Below, in pieces: positions 36,240 through 47,130 of a stretch of DNA of 64,000 nt (its first letter is position 1; each line of letters begins with the position of its first letter). This DNA comes from Rhizopus arrhizus (lineage: Eukaryota; Mucoromycota; Mucoromycetes; Mucorales; Rhizopodaceae). The position numbers and the translations under genes are program-made. The DNA lies in the NCBI GenBank assembly GCA_024220505.1, contig JAKZZE010000013.1, forward strand, positions 310,001-374,000, read 5' to 3'. The notes under the pieces were generated by a model, which saw nothing but the letters and a program-made list of their open reading frames with translations, searched no databases and was not told where the DNA came from.

Positions 36240-37090
36240 TCAAGGGGCGCCGGGGCATTGGGCTTTCAAATGCTGAGTACTTTCACAGATGAGGCAAGCT
36301 TTTCTTCTACGAATGAGAACTGGGCAATTCACTCTTGTATGATAATCAACATTGCAATAGTTGCAAATGGGATTCATATTACTCCAAACAATACGTAAGT
36401 AGTGACCTTACTCCGAAGATAGAATTTAAGGTGTAAGAGGTTCATAATTTTTTAATTCGTCCTTGACGAGAGTAATATATTCTCTCCTATTAAGCCATCC
36501 ACCTTCACTGTATGATGGAGCTCTATTTCCAAAATAGCTCCATACTTTTCAAATAATTGTATCACCAACGGCTTCAACTTGTCATCCTTTTCACAAGGGA
36601 TATTGGTAATTCCTATTCTGATCATATATGAGTTTTTATCCATCGTTGCTTGTACTTTGATTTTTCTGTCTAGAACCAAAAGCTCCTTATTTAATGCTTT
36701 CATCTTATCCTCTTCATCATCAAAATTAAGCTTGATATACTGGTGAGCTCTACCGATTTTTCTTTCTCTGAGGCCTATGCCTTTAGAAAATTGGCCTTCG
36801 AGGACAAAGTTACGACTTTTATCTTTAAAGTTTAAGCCTTTAAATTTTGAAGCAGTGATAACTATGGAATGCTTATTAATAGCTTGAAGAAAAACTATTT
36901 GATCTCCCAGAATAGCATCATCATTATCTGATTTGTTGTTAAATGAAACGTTTCATTTTTGGTTTTTAGCTGTTTGCACCTATGTTTTGAATTCAAGCGG
37001 TTTGTTGTTGGGATTATGGCGAGAATCGGTTACACCAGGAGGACCATTAGCCTCACTAGTAATGTCGTGCTTAATAGCGAAAAGAATCAT
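36240..37090 (-). pseudogene. Degenerate LINE ORF1 (gag-like, two CCHC zinc knuckles)
   Basis: Minus-strand frames give HDITSEANGPPGVTDSRHNP, then LGDQIVFLQAINKHSIVITA, an RRM-like stretch (IRIGITNIPCEKDDKLKPLV, LFEKYGAILEIEL) and two tandem CX2CX4HX4C knuckles: CNYCNVDYHTRVNC (36324-36365) and CLICESTQHLKAQC (36255-36296), with a stop at 36240-36242. Stops and frameshifts interrupt the front part. RRM plus zinc knuckles is the usual make-up of RNA-binding ORF1/gag proteins of fungal non-LTR retrotransposons. It sits directly upstream of the RT remnant on the same strand. Confidence 0.75.
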
Positions 37091-37180
37091 GTAAGAGGGC
37101 AAGCAAAGCAGTTGCCTTACGGCAGTGATAGAACTAAATTATCGAATACCCCAATTATTCACATAAAAGAAATATGATGA

Positions 37181-37791
37181 GCCTAACTGCAGGGTCAACA
37201 AACCTAAAAAAATAACACAGAGTAACGTAACCAAAAGCATCGATCATGTTAGTATTTCTCAAGTCGTACGCATTGACAGGTACAGATAAAATTTTCGCGT
37301 ACCAGGCAGATAAATTTGAAAGCTTACAATGAGAAGGACATGGAAGTATTAACTAAAGTGTTCAACCAAGCAGTAATTATCATGTAATAGAACTCTTAAA
37401 AATACATTTTTTTGTGTTTATTTTTAATCAAACAAAGTAATAAGCTGATGAATAGCTTATTTCTTAACCGCTGTTATATTGGCCACAGATGCCCTATTAA
37501 GCATCGCCAGCTAAAAACTATATGCGATATACTAATAATCAATAAATCATATTCTCTATCTTCATCATTTTATTCATTTTACATTTCCATATCTAATACT
37601 GGTTAGTTGCACCTTATAAGCAACTATTACAACTATGGCTGTAAATTAATTAGTATGGAGAGCGTATTCTTTTTACTTTTCCCTAATAGGGAAGAAAAGG
37701 GTGACCGTTGCTAGATATGGCGAGATTTTTTTTAAAAGATAAGTTTTATTTTTACATTTTTTTTTCCATTAATTGATGTCAACATAAGCAA
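37181..37791. other. Spacer between LINE relic and UGO1-like gene
   Basis: About 610 bp. Frames such as 37412-37606 are featureless. The region just before ATG 37792 is T-rich (37721-37770) and is the likely promoter/leader. Confidence 0.4.
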
Positions 37792-39300
37792 ATGTCTACT
37801 GTAAAGGTCAACCCACACAGACCTTACTATACTCCAGGAATCCACTACTACAACTATACTTCATTGCCTTCTGCAGATTCTAGTGCACCTTATTTACTAG
37901 AAGATACACAAAAGCATGATCACTTGAAGAGTCTTACAACACGATGCACTAGTTTTGCATTATTAAAGCTTCTTGTAACTATGTTAACAAGCCCATTTGA
38001 AGTTGGAACTACTTTACTCCAAGTTCAATATTCCCCTCACGAAGATCTTGAAGTGCTAGGTGCACCTGTAACAGGGTCAGTACAGCCCTTGCAAGCATCA
38101 CACGTAAAGAAAAAAAAATTGTTTCAACAAAAGGGCTGGCTAATAGCTTCCTTTCCTAGTTCTCTGATGATGAAGACGATGAAGAAGAAGATACATTTTA
38201 TAGAAAGCCAGAGAGGATATCCACTGATACAACACGTCTAAATAAACTTGAATTATTTTCTGTAAGTGTATATGACGATCAAAATAGGCCCGTTCATCAA
38301 ATGGCGCCCATGCAAGGCGGTGGGGTATTAGAAATATTAAGTTTGATTGTGAAGCACCCAACGGAAGGCTGGAACTCATTGGAAAAAGGTAATAGCAAAG
38401 GATAGTGTGTACAAAAAAGAATTATTGATGCGAAGGAGTGAGGATTGTTTAGGTCAACGAGTTACTTGGATTTATGAAATGCTTCGTACCATCCTAAGAC
38501 CTGCACTAGAAAGCTCATTAAATGATTTGTTTGGCTTATATGATGATACTATACCTTTAATGCATCTTGATAACGTCACTCCCAACATCACCACCTTGGT
38601 TGCCTCCCACCTCGTTGTTGGTGTTTTACTGAGCCCTTTGGAAATTATCAGAACGAGATTGATTGTACAATCTGCTTCACCCTTATGCAGTAAATACAAA
38701 GGTGCTTTTCACGCATTACGCACTATGTTTGCTGAAGAAGGTGGCCTTCGAGGTGTTTACCTGTCCAAGAACTTAGTACCCACCTTACTCTATCACGGCA
38801 TCACTCCCCTCTTAGCTTGTAGTGCACCTTTAATCATTGCTAGAACACTTGGAATATCGGCTGTTGATTCTCCTATTCTTTACGGTGCTGCAGAATTTGC
38901 CTTATCTACCCTTGGCCTATTGCTAATGCTACCACTAGAGACAATCAGAAAGAGACTTCACTGTCAAGTGCCAGTGACAAATGAACCTTTCAAATCAACT
39001 GTTGCCCTACGACCTGTGCCCTATCGTGGTATTTTGGATGCAGTGTACAGAATCATGAAAGAAGAAGGAACACGCACCAAGTCAAATGCTCAAAAGAAGC
39101 AGATACGAAAGAAGACTAAGTTTTCGGATACGGATACAACAACAAGTGACACAGATGAGGATGTTTTCCTTAGACATAAACAGATAAGACCAGTAACAAG
39201 TGCTTGGGGTATTCACGGTTTGTATAGAGGATTTACTATGCAATTGGCTGCAAATGCAATGGTTTTTGTATTTCATGCAATGAACGGACTTGAAGGTTAG
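37792..39300 (+). CDS. Mitochondrial carrier-fold protein, UGO1/SLC25A46-like
   Basis: Exons 37792..38103, 38160..38388, 38453..39300, 462 aa. Carrier-type repeats appear as KLLVTMLTSPFEVGTTLLQV, VVGVLLSPLEIIRTRLIVQS and LGLLLMLPLETIRKRLHCQV, each a degenerate PX(D/E)XX(R/K) signature after a membrane helix. An acidic insert (SDDEDDEEED) follows the first. The N-terminal YYTPGIHYYNYTS block and the divergence of the signatures match Ugo1, the outer-membrane mitochondrial fusion protein, better than an inner-membrane transporter. That subfamily call is from memory. Intron 1 contains an A9 run; intron 2 is 64 nt. Confidence 0.75.
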
Positions 39301-39615
39301 AAAAAGGTGACATATTTTGTAAAAATAGGCATTCATTAAAATGTATTATAGAAGGTTTGAATAGTACAACATAATCACCATCTGAGCGTGTTTTGCTATT
39401 GTATAATAAAACAAGAGCTTAATATTTCTTTTATTTTGTCCCTACTTTTCTTTCTTTTTTATTCTTAGTTTATTTGAAACTTTAAAAAAAAAACTAGATA
39501 TTCTTATTACTTTGTAGTTCGCTGAAGCGCGTTTGCACGGGGTTTAATTTTTTTTTACAAAAAAAAGCATACCAAAAGCACTTGAAAATTCAATCTTTAG
39601 TTTCATATTGAATAT
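39301..39615. promoter_or_regulatory. Spacer before the serine hydrolase gene
   Basis: 315 bp without coding potential: UGO1-like 3' UTR followed by the hydrolase promoter. Confidence 0.4.
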
Positions 39616-40602
39616 ATGCAATCCATCAACGTTCAAAGTTCTTCTTTAACAATAAAAAACAAGGCGATACCACCAAATTCTAAAAAAGTTAATCTTCAGT
39701 TCGATTATAATTCTAGCCAAGATGGCATCGACCATAACTTACTTATTTTATTACATGGTCTAGGTAGCTACAGAAAAGAAAGTTTCATTTAAGATCTTTT
39801 AACTAATAATATAAATCCTTAGGTGATTCAAAATCACCGTTTACAAGACTGGGTCAACAGCTTAAACTGCCACAAACGGCAACATTATCTGTTCAAGCAC
39901 CTGAAATAGTACCTTACATGGACGGCTGTTATCAGTGGTTTCCTAGTTTTGACATGTTTACCGGAGATCGTAAGTTTTCTCTTAATCTCACATAGCTTCT
40001 TCCTATATATTGACGATGTGCATAGTTTTGGTTCCCGGGAACCCTGAAAGAATAAAAGGATTAATGAATACTAGAAAGAAAATGGATGAACTCTTAGACC
40101 ATTTAATCCATCATTGCGGCTGGAATCCACCTAATATCTTTCTATTTGGATTTTCACAAGGAGGTACCATAGCGTTGGATGCTGTGTTATTTGGAAGCGT
40201 GCGTAATTTGGGAGGAGTCATTAGTATCAGTGGATATTTACTTGAAGAACAGAGCAAACAGAACAAATTAGGCACAGGGTATGCAGGCTATATTCTCATA
40301 ACACAAGGTGAAAAGGATGAGACTATAAGCAAATCGGTAGCTGAGAAGAAGGTAAATTTATTGGTTTTTTTTTTTTAAGAAACAAGTCATTAAATGAAAT
40401 GTTTTTATAATAGTTTAAAGAAATCAAAAGCTTGTGCGCATCTTCAGCGGAAATATCACAAATTTTTATACAAAATAAGAATCATGTGATGCCTAATTCT
40501 GAAAAGGAATGGAGATTGATTCATACATTCTTTGGAAAGAACATGCCCAGAAGAAATATAGAATTAGAAAATATGTCTGATGTTTATTTAGTAAATCAAT
40601 AA
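39616..40602 (+). CDS. Acyl-protein thioesterase/carboxylesterase-type alpha/beta hydrolase
   Basis: Exons 39616..39763, 39823..39969, 40026..40351, 40414..40602, 269 aa, all phases consistent. Oxyanion/entry motif LLILLHGLGDS, nucleophile elbow GFSQGG (FLFGFSQGGTIALDAV), acid Asp in ILITQGEKDETIS and catalytic His in QNKNHVMP give a complete Ser-Asp-His triad. PGNPERIKGL precedes the elbow. The family (phospholipase/carboxylesterase, Pfam Abhydrolase_2-like) removes acyl groups from proteins or small esters in the cytosol; substrate not predictable. The 39-residue tail after the His is Asn/Glu-rich. Confidence 0.8.
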
Positions 40603-41123
40603 GCTCCTCGGCCATTTTTAATGGTTAGAAACGATGGCATTGACATCCTTTATCAAAATGATTTTGCCACGTTGTTATCTGGCATCATCTTCTTTTCCAT
40701 CGCCTGTTTTTTATAAAGAAGATCAGATATTTTAAATAATAAAAAGCACTTGTAACTTTCAAGACAAAATTTACAAGTACTCTTACAGTGGCTCACAAAA
40801 TTACACAAGTGTTTTGCATTTTTTTTGTTTCAATGGGAATTATCAACCCAAAACGACACATAAGCTGCTATATTTTAAAAAGAAGTTCACTTGAACGTCA
40901 AGCGATACAGTTATTTTTGTTGTTTCACAAACGTGGCAAATTTTTATTTTTCATCTTTCAAAGCTATTGTAGGTTTGATGAAATGAGAATATTGATCAAA
41001 ACAAAGGCGGTAATCCTTCTTCTTTGCTTGGAAAGCTTTCTATGATGTGCTTCTAACCAAGTATAAAAAAAGAATCAATGTATATACAATGCGATTCAAA
41101 TAAGTGGTTAATAACATAAATGT
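40603..41123. other. Spacer with a possible Tc1-type terminal sequence
   Basis: No gene. At 40785-40810 the text CAGTGGCTCACAAAATTACA resembles the start of Tc1/mariner terminal repeats. I found no matching end near the Tc1 relic at 44.1 kb, so this is only a hint. Confidence 0.3.
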
Positions 41124-41703
41124 TTACAGTTTTAAAATTGTTACCTTGAAAGAGAGCATAGATTCCAAGAATACTTCCATGTCTGTTATCGTTGAGCCAA
41201 AGCTTGGAAGGGATAATTTATCATATTGAACATACTTATATGTTCCATCTACTGCGTCTAATCCCAAATAACTAAAAAAAAAAATACATTTACCTAAATA
41301 AGATTTCACTAAGCGATTAGAAAAAGTTATACGATATAAACAAAATATATTTTCTACCAGAAAACGAGTATGCCAAAAGTCGCAAATTCTTTTGTTGTTT
41401 TGGCAACTTTCATTTTCAAATGCAACTGGCTCTTGTAAATTTCAGCAATCTTACATGCATCAACGTTGATAAGTGTTTTACATGCGTTGAGAGGCTTAAT
41501 TTCTATAGTGCCAACTTCAACTCCTTTGTAGGTAATGATTATACAGTCAGGTCGAAAAGCAGCGTAGCCCTGACGAATTTCTTTGACAGCAAGTGAAGTG
41601 ATGTCCCTACTATAGCATTATACAACCTAATGTTATATGAATATATATGATGATCATCTACTTTCGCTATATCTTACCAATCAGTTGACAATATATGGTT
41701 CAT
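41124..41703 (-). CDS. Small spliced gene of unknown function with a PD...ExK pattern
   Basis: Exons complement(41124..41271, 41358..41609, 41678..41703), 141 aa; both introns (86 and 68 nt) keep frame, so this is not random sequence. The core is AAFRPDCIIITYKGVEVGTI followed by EIKP, i.e. PD-X13-E-I-K, the spacing seen in PD-(D/E)xK nuclease folds. It continues with CKIAEIYKSQ and GTYKYVQYDKLSLPSFG. It resembles, from memory, a large lineage-specific mucoralean family of unknown function. Further plausible coding text lies upstream (SVIDYIIKHVSGILQNNF) in another frame, joinable by one extra T at TTTTCAATG (about 41704-41709), so the true gene may be longer or broken. Nuclease activity is an inference only. 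Confidence 0.45.
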
Positions 41704-42179
41704 TGAAAATTATTCTGTAAGATGCCAGAAACATGTTTGATTATATAATCTATTACAGATTGAGCATGCTTGAACTTTACATTTGAGGTATTTGTAAATA
41801 ATAAAGTTAAATTTGAAGTAAAAAAAGGAAATGATACACGAAAGCCTAGTGAATGAGTCTCTATGTAACTTCTTTGTTAGATCTCAAGACGAGAGAGAGA
41901 ACCCATTTAATCAAACTACGCCTTTATATAGGAAATGGAATTATTCAGCAACCAAATTGAGTTTAAGGTCAATTTTAGTATTGAGATTGAACAATATAAA
42001 TATTGTATATGGTTAATATTAGAAATGAAGCTTAGAGAATATATAATAAGTAATATTATGTATTCGATGCTTGCTACTTCTTATATAAGATTTGAGTAAT
42101 CTCATACGAACAACAAGTATTTAATGAGGTAAATACGACAAGCGCCTTTGAACCACTAGTCGGAAGTATGTATATTCAG
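41704..42179. other. Spacer with possible upstream exon text of the 41-kb gene
   Basis: On the minus strand, 41704 to about 41880 reads as protein-like (FFTSNLTLLFTNTSNVKFKH) before meeting stops. The remainder is AT-rich with no feature seen. Confidence 0.3.
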
Positions 42180-43440
42180 CGGAAAGGTTTCGTATTAAGA
42201 CGCAGTGAATTATCAACAGAAACCAATTTGCAACTTAAAAGAAAAGGAGAAGCATCAACAACAGAAGTAAGGTCTAGAGTAAATGGGTAAGGTTTCAGAC
42301 TAACATACTGCATGGGGATGAGCGGACGAACCAAAAAAAGAGGCCAAAAGGATGTAGTTTTGCCGCACCAGACGAAGAAATTTTCTAGCAAGATAAGGAT
42401 GCACATAGAATTCCGAGGCATTTTGAGGATGAAGGAAGTTAGAGTCGAAGCTTTTGATGTACGACGAGGATAGGCAGATATGACGGAGAGATCGAGTCAA
42501 AGTTACGTTAGGAACATCACGCAGACAAGCAGAAACTGATAGTTGCAGACAAGTATTGGCAGTAGAGACTACTTGATGATAATCAGCAGGGAGAATGTCA
42601 ATCGCACCAAAAAGTAAATCAAATGAACTATCCAATCCACGTAGAAGAGGTAGGCACAGATCTGGAAAGAGAAAGGACAACCTGTGATCAGCGAGAGAAC
42701 ATGTGTATGGAGACGAGGATTATATAACTTCTAGGCAGTAAAGCAAATAATCGGCAAGGCGTGCCAGGATAATACAAAAGCGGATTACTTTGGACACCCA
42801 AAAGGATGCTAACGGGCATATGAGAGCATTGTTGAGGAGCAGGAGTATCCAACTTAGTTGTAGCTCTTCTTATTGTACTTCAGGATCAAGTACTCCTAGA
42901 CCGCTAGCCTGACGTGGAAAACACATGGTAGAAAAGCTAATTTTTGGAAACATACGGTAAGCTAGGAAGGAAGGCATTATGGATCTCACTTGACTGAGGA
43001 ATTGTTTAGGAACAGTAGTTAGTCGGAGGGCATGCCATAGCTTGGATAGGACGAGCGAGTTCAAAATTGTCACACGAGCACGAATAGAGAGTGCCCGTTG
43101 TGAATGGATTTGACAAGCATTTTGTATCTTTTCCAAGAGAAGCACGAGCAACCGATTCCATTGGTTGGTGGATGAATACAGTGGAAATTCAAGGTAAACA
43201 GCAGACAGAGAAAAAGTACCGTCATGTCATTGAATAATATGATGTACCAGAGGACCTCGCCAGAGTGAAGAGGTTGCGATACTGGCACCGGAGAGCGAAA
43301 TAGAAAGAATCTTATGATAGTTAGCCTGTGCATTGGGGGCACGAGCGTAGAGGGTCAGATTGTCTAGAAGAATATTCAATTCAGTAGGATCCTGGAGGAA
43401 ACAGATTACATCATCTGTGTAGGCTCGCTATTTGCAAGTC
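42180..43440 (-). pseudogene. Second LINE relic: C-terminal half of an RT ORF2
   Basis: Minus strand from 43440: AYTDDVICFLQDPTELN carries the RT active-site box as YTDD (43420-43431; Ala replaced by Thr). Then come SQRALSIRARVTILNSLVLS, KLWHALRLTTVPKQFLSQVR and FPRQASGLGVLDPEVQ, the typical post-RT segment of fungal LINEs, and a Cys-poor C-terminal part to ~42180. Frames change and stops occur near 42880 and 43230. The copy begins abruptly just before the active site, so it is 5'-truncated. It differs in text from the LINE at 33-37 kb, so it is a separate family or subfamily. Confidence 0.72.
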
Positions 43441-43759
43441 AAACGGATTTACGATCAAGCCAGAGTGCAAGCAGAACGTGAAAGTTCTTTATTACAAGTC
43501 ATAGAAAGTAGAAATTAATTAAAAAGCTGCAAATAAAAAGAAAAGGGAATTCGTTCTTGACATCAGTGAGATTCAAAGCCAGGCAAACTTCAAGTCAAAG
43601 ACGTTAGATATCAAGTTAACTGTTGAAGGTCGACTGTAGGTGATTATAACACAAAGTCGGCGTCATCTATTTTTTTTCGAACACAGTTTCCTTTCGAGCA
43701 TTATGATGGTAAAAGATGTGCTACCTTTGATAAAATGCAAATTGAGTGAGAACATATAC
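43441..43759. other. Junction between the two transposon relics
   Basis: Between the truncated LINE and the Tc1 relic. A short plus-strand frame at 43435-43519 (QVKRIYDQARVQAERESSLL) is protein-like but isolated; origin unknown. Confidence 0.3.
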
Positions 43760-44081
43760 AAAATAATAAAAGAATGGAGCTTCCTGTCATACAGATGGTT
43801 ATACTCAATGATGGAAGGAAACCCACCAAGTTAGGGGTTTTGAGTACTGGCCTGCTCAAAGTCATGATTTGAACCCATCGAGCATGTTTGGAATGCTCTT
43901 GAAAGGCAAATTGAGAGAAAAAAAAACATGCACCAAAAACTTGGAGCAATTAAAGATGGCTCTGCAAGAAGAGTGGACAATACTGGATGATGAGTTTGCC
44001 GACCGGTTAGTTCGAAGCATGAAGAGGCGATGTGAAGCAGTTATTAAAGATAAAGGCAGCGCAACAGAATACCGAAAATAG
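43760..44081 (+). pseudogene. Tc1/mariner transposase relic (C-terminal part)
   Basis: Joined over one stop and one frame change, the text NGASCHTDGYTQ / WKETHQVRGFEYWPAQSHDL / EHVWNALERQ / APKNLEQLKMALQEEWTILD matches the second half of Tc1/mariner DDE transposases. It contains the D region (here the SHDLNP box with a 1-nt loss) and the E of EHVW. The last 70 residues (43869-44081) remain in one open frame. The N-terminal DNA-binding half is not found next to it. Dead copy. Confidence 0.7.
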
Positions 44082-44636
44082 CTTTATATTTGTATTCTTA
44101 AAATAGACACTTGAACCTTTCTTTTTTTCTAATTTGAAATCCCAAGCTTAAGTTTACAGGTATCAATTGGTCTTGTACTTTCATGCCATATTTTTTTTTT
44201 TTTTTTTTTTTGTATATGAGGATTTTAATAATAGAGCTTAAACCCACGAACAAACAAACTGAAAACGACTATGGACATTGGAACTAGTATCACCAGACCT
44301 GAGAATAATCCAGCAGAAAGAACTTGATCACTTTGCTTAGGGAATTGGCCCCAAATTTGCTCATTTCGATATCATTGTTCATTGTTTATGGAATACACCA
44401 TCTTCAGATAGTGAAGTTACACTTTTAAAAACTTTATAATACAATATATATAAAAAAGCGACAAGTAAATTACATAAAAGAAAAAGTATACTTCTATTTT
44501 CTCCAAGCAGTTATCAATTTTGGTGAAAATATTTTATAAGTGACTTGGTAAAATGAGGGATGACCCACAGCGCAGTTTAGGTGGGTTTTTTTTTCTGTAA
44601 CTGTACAATTTAATTCTTGAGCGTGCTGTTACGCGA
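44082..44636. other. Spacer upstream of the PAP2 gene
   Basis: T run at about 44191-44211. ATG AGG GAT GAC CCA CAG... at 44556 could be an alternative first exon for the PAP2 gene but has no family similarity I recognise. Confidence 0.35.
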
Positions 44637-45177
44637 ATGAAAGCCATACTGTGTATACTGGCTCATGTAATTTCAAGGAAAGGAAGTTCATAAACGTTTT
44701 GAACTCACTTGTTGCTTTTTAAAGACGCGTGAAATCACAATTATATGCGTATTTTTAGCCATCCTTTATTTCCGCTCATTTCACTTGATCTATTTTACTG
44801 TTGGCGCCATTTTAACTACATTAGTTGCAAAGATTTTGAAAAGCATTATTAAGCAACCTAGACCAAATCCGTATAAGCTTTTTGACAAAAAAAGAACAAC
44901 ATATGGCATGCCCTCTTCTCATTCTCAAGCAATAAGTTTCTTTGCTACTTACTTCCAGCAAGTCGCAATGTCTTCTTTGTTACCTATTAACTTCCGGATA
45001 CTTGGTGTACCTCCTAATGTACTGGCCTCGTTACTGAATCTATTCTCCTTTGGTGTCATTTGGTCTCGGGTGTATTTAGGTCATCATACAAAATCTCAGG
45101 TTTTTGTTGGCACGGCTATGGGGATACTCTCTGCACTAGTATGGTTCCGTTTTTGGCAATACTATTTTCAGGCATAA
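44637..45177 (+). CDS. PAP2-family phosphatase, dolichyldiphosphatase-like; 5' end uncertain or truncated
   Basis: The main exon 44725..45177 is secure: TREITIICVFLAILYFRSFH, then KILKSIIKQPRPNPYK, GMPSSHSQAISFFATYF and SRVYLGHHTKSQVFVG. These are the three phosphatase signatures KX6RP, PSGH (here PSSH) and SRX5HX3D (here Q/V in place of D, as in dolichyldiphosphatases). Four hydrophobic helices. A 10-codon first exon 44637..44666 (MKAILCILAH) splices in frame but is weak. The usual ~40-residue N-terminus with a YDPxDP-type motif is absent from the upstream 500 bp, so the gene may be truncated next to the transposon graveyard. Role if functional: removes pyrophosphate-linked phosphate from dolichyl-PP in the ER lumen for N-glycosylation. 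Confidence 0.65.
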
Positions 45178-45622
45178 TAAAGTAGCACGAAGATATAAAG
45201 GTATCCAATCTATGAAATTACTGCTTTAGCATGCTCTTGTGTCTTCTTTATTAAGGTTCTACGATATTCTCTTAGACTCTTTGCAACTACAGCATCCTTT
45301 TTTCACTCAATAATATTATTGAGTTAAATAGTAAAAATAGGAGCTAATCCCCAAGAAATAATAATAATAGCCTTTCAACCTCATTATTTTAGATATTTTT
45401 AAATTAATAAAACTGCTGCTTTTCTACTGGTAAGAACATCACTGTTGAAAAGAAAACAAATCAGAAAAATGATGCTACTCTATAGGGTGTTTAATCTTTT
45501 TGAATAAATTTAATGCAGATATTTTTTGGTATAATAGTAAAGCTGCACACTCTGTATGTCAATAAAAGAGGAGAGGCATAGCAGCATAGGGAAATGTTTA
45601 ATTATAAAAAAGAGGGGATTTT
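45178..45622. other. Convergent 3' flanks, no gene seen
   Basis: 445 bp between the PAP2 stop and the stop of the SFP1-like gene on the other strand. AT-rich; short frame at 45556 is an antisense shadow. Confidence 0.4.
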
Positions 45623-47130
45623 CTATATATCATTATTTAACAACCATCTATCTCTTTGTAATCGAAATTGAGGTAATGCTTGTTGCTGTTGTGAATTTAT
45701 TACTGTATGTTGTATTGGTAATTGCTGAGGTACTGATGGTGCATGTAGGCCATTCACAGTGGCTTGTTGATTAATATTATGGCCATGTAGTTGATGATAA
45801 CGTAAACCATTTGTGGTTCTATAAGCTTTTTTACATCCAGGTACCTGGCATTGATATGGCTTAACATTTAGATTATTGTTGTCCCCCTCTATACAACCAT
45901 GACCAGATGAACCTTTTGCTTCTCTCAGGTGATACTGAAGACCGTTTATGTTTTTATATCGCTTTGGACAGCTGGCCATTGCGCAACGATATGGTTTATA
46001 TTCTTGGTCTAAATTAGTATGTGCGCTTTTCATATGATGAAATAGCTCATTAGAAACATTGAAGCTAACAAAGCATCCTGATACACCACAGCCATACGGT
46101 CCAACTTCTCCAAAAAATTCAGACTGGTTCTGCTGCTGTACTTGTGGATATGCTGATGAGACTAACCTGTTGTTATCACTCTGATATTGCATTAATACAG
46201 ATGGGTCCTGTTGTGACGAAGACGATAATGATACTGGTGTAGAATTAGTAGCAGGTCTTTATCAATTTCATTAGCGTTTAATATATCTATATGTGATGCG
46301 ATATTATCTTACCTAGCCAATTCATTGTGATGGTTATTGTTACTTGAAGGCCAATCTCCATTTAAACTTTCCTGGTGCGAAGGAGATGACTGATTGGACG
46401 AGTTAAGGGGAGGTAGAGTAAGCAAGTCATTTCCACCTCGCAAAGTAGGGCTGTTTACAGTTCTACTAATTTCAATAGAATTATAATTGGTACTGCCACC
46501 ATTATTTAGAGCAGTAGGATGTGTTAATCCTTCAACAATGTCTTGCTATAAACGTTATTATGAATTTCTTTTAGTTGAATGCACAAATTGAAACTTACTG
46601 AACTAAAATTTTCTGTGTTTGGAAAAGATTGGGATAGTTGATGGCCTTGGATGGGTGAGGTTGGCAATGACGATTTTTCTTGGTTATTATTTGGTTGTCT
46701 AATGGCATTATTATTACTGTATTGATGACTCGAAAAAGACGAATCGTTTCTATTGTGTAAAATTTGAGGTGATTCGGCCCTTAATACTGCCGAAGCTGCT
46801 ACTGCTGCTTGGTTATTAGCAGACATGCTTCTATTTGTAGGTATATGGGTATTGATGTTATTAATAGGTGAATGAGTAGATAAATAAGTATTAAAATTTG
46901 CATAATTATTATGAGACTTAGTTGTAGTGGATGAATAAGACTGTTGCTGTCTTTGATTAAAAGATGAGCTAATGCTTTGAGAGTACTGAAATGTCTGCGG
47001 CTGTTGCGGTTGTTGCCGTCGTTGATATGCTTGCTGTTGATTTTGTGAAGGCTCACCATAGTCATACGTAGGTCGGTACTAGCCCAATGTTCATATCTTT
47101 TATTTCCAATAAATTTATTTTACTTACCAT
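45623..47130 (-). CDS. C2H2 zinc-finger transcription factor, SFP1-like
   Basis: Exons complement(45623..46256, 46313..46545, 46599..47078, 47128..47130), 449 aa. The start codon forms the whole first coding exon: ATG is followed at once by GTAAGT, and the 49-nt intron rebuilds M|YRPTYDYGEP. Residues 1-240 are Gln/Asn/Ser-rich. Three C2H2 units follow: YGCGVSGCFVSFNVSNELFH...MKSAH; YRCAMASCPKRYKNINGLQY then HLREAKGSSGHG; YQCQVPGCKKAYRTTNGLRY then HQLHGH. The KRYKNxNGLxYH / KAYRTTNGLRYHxLHGH pair is the signature of Sfp1/JAZF1-type factors, which control ribosome-biogenesis genes and cell size in yeast. Whether the function is conserved here is inference. Confidence 0.78.

Larger units (their letters stand above)
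33300..37180 (-). mobile_element. Non-LTR retrotransposon (LINE) relic
   Basis: Combines the ORF1 and ORF2 remnants above in the order expected for a LINE (Tad/I/L1-like; clade not determined). Total about 3.9 kb. Boundaries are estimates: the 5' limit is where coding similarity fades near 37180, the 3' limit where it fades near 33300. Confidence 0.75.
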
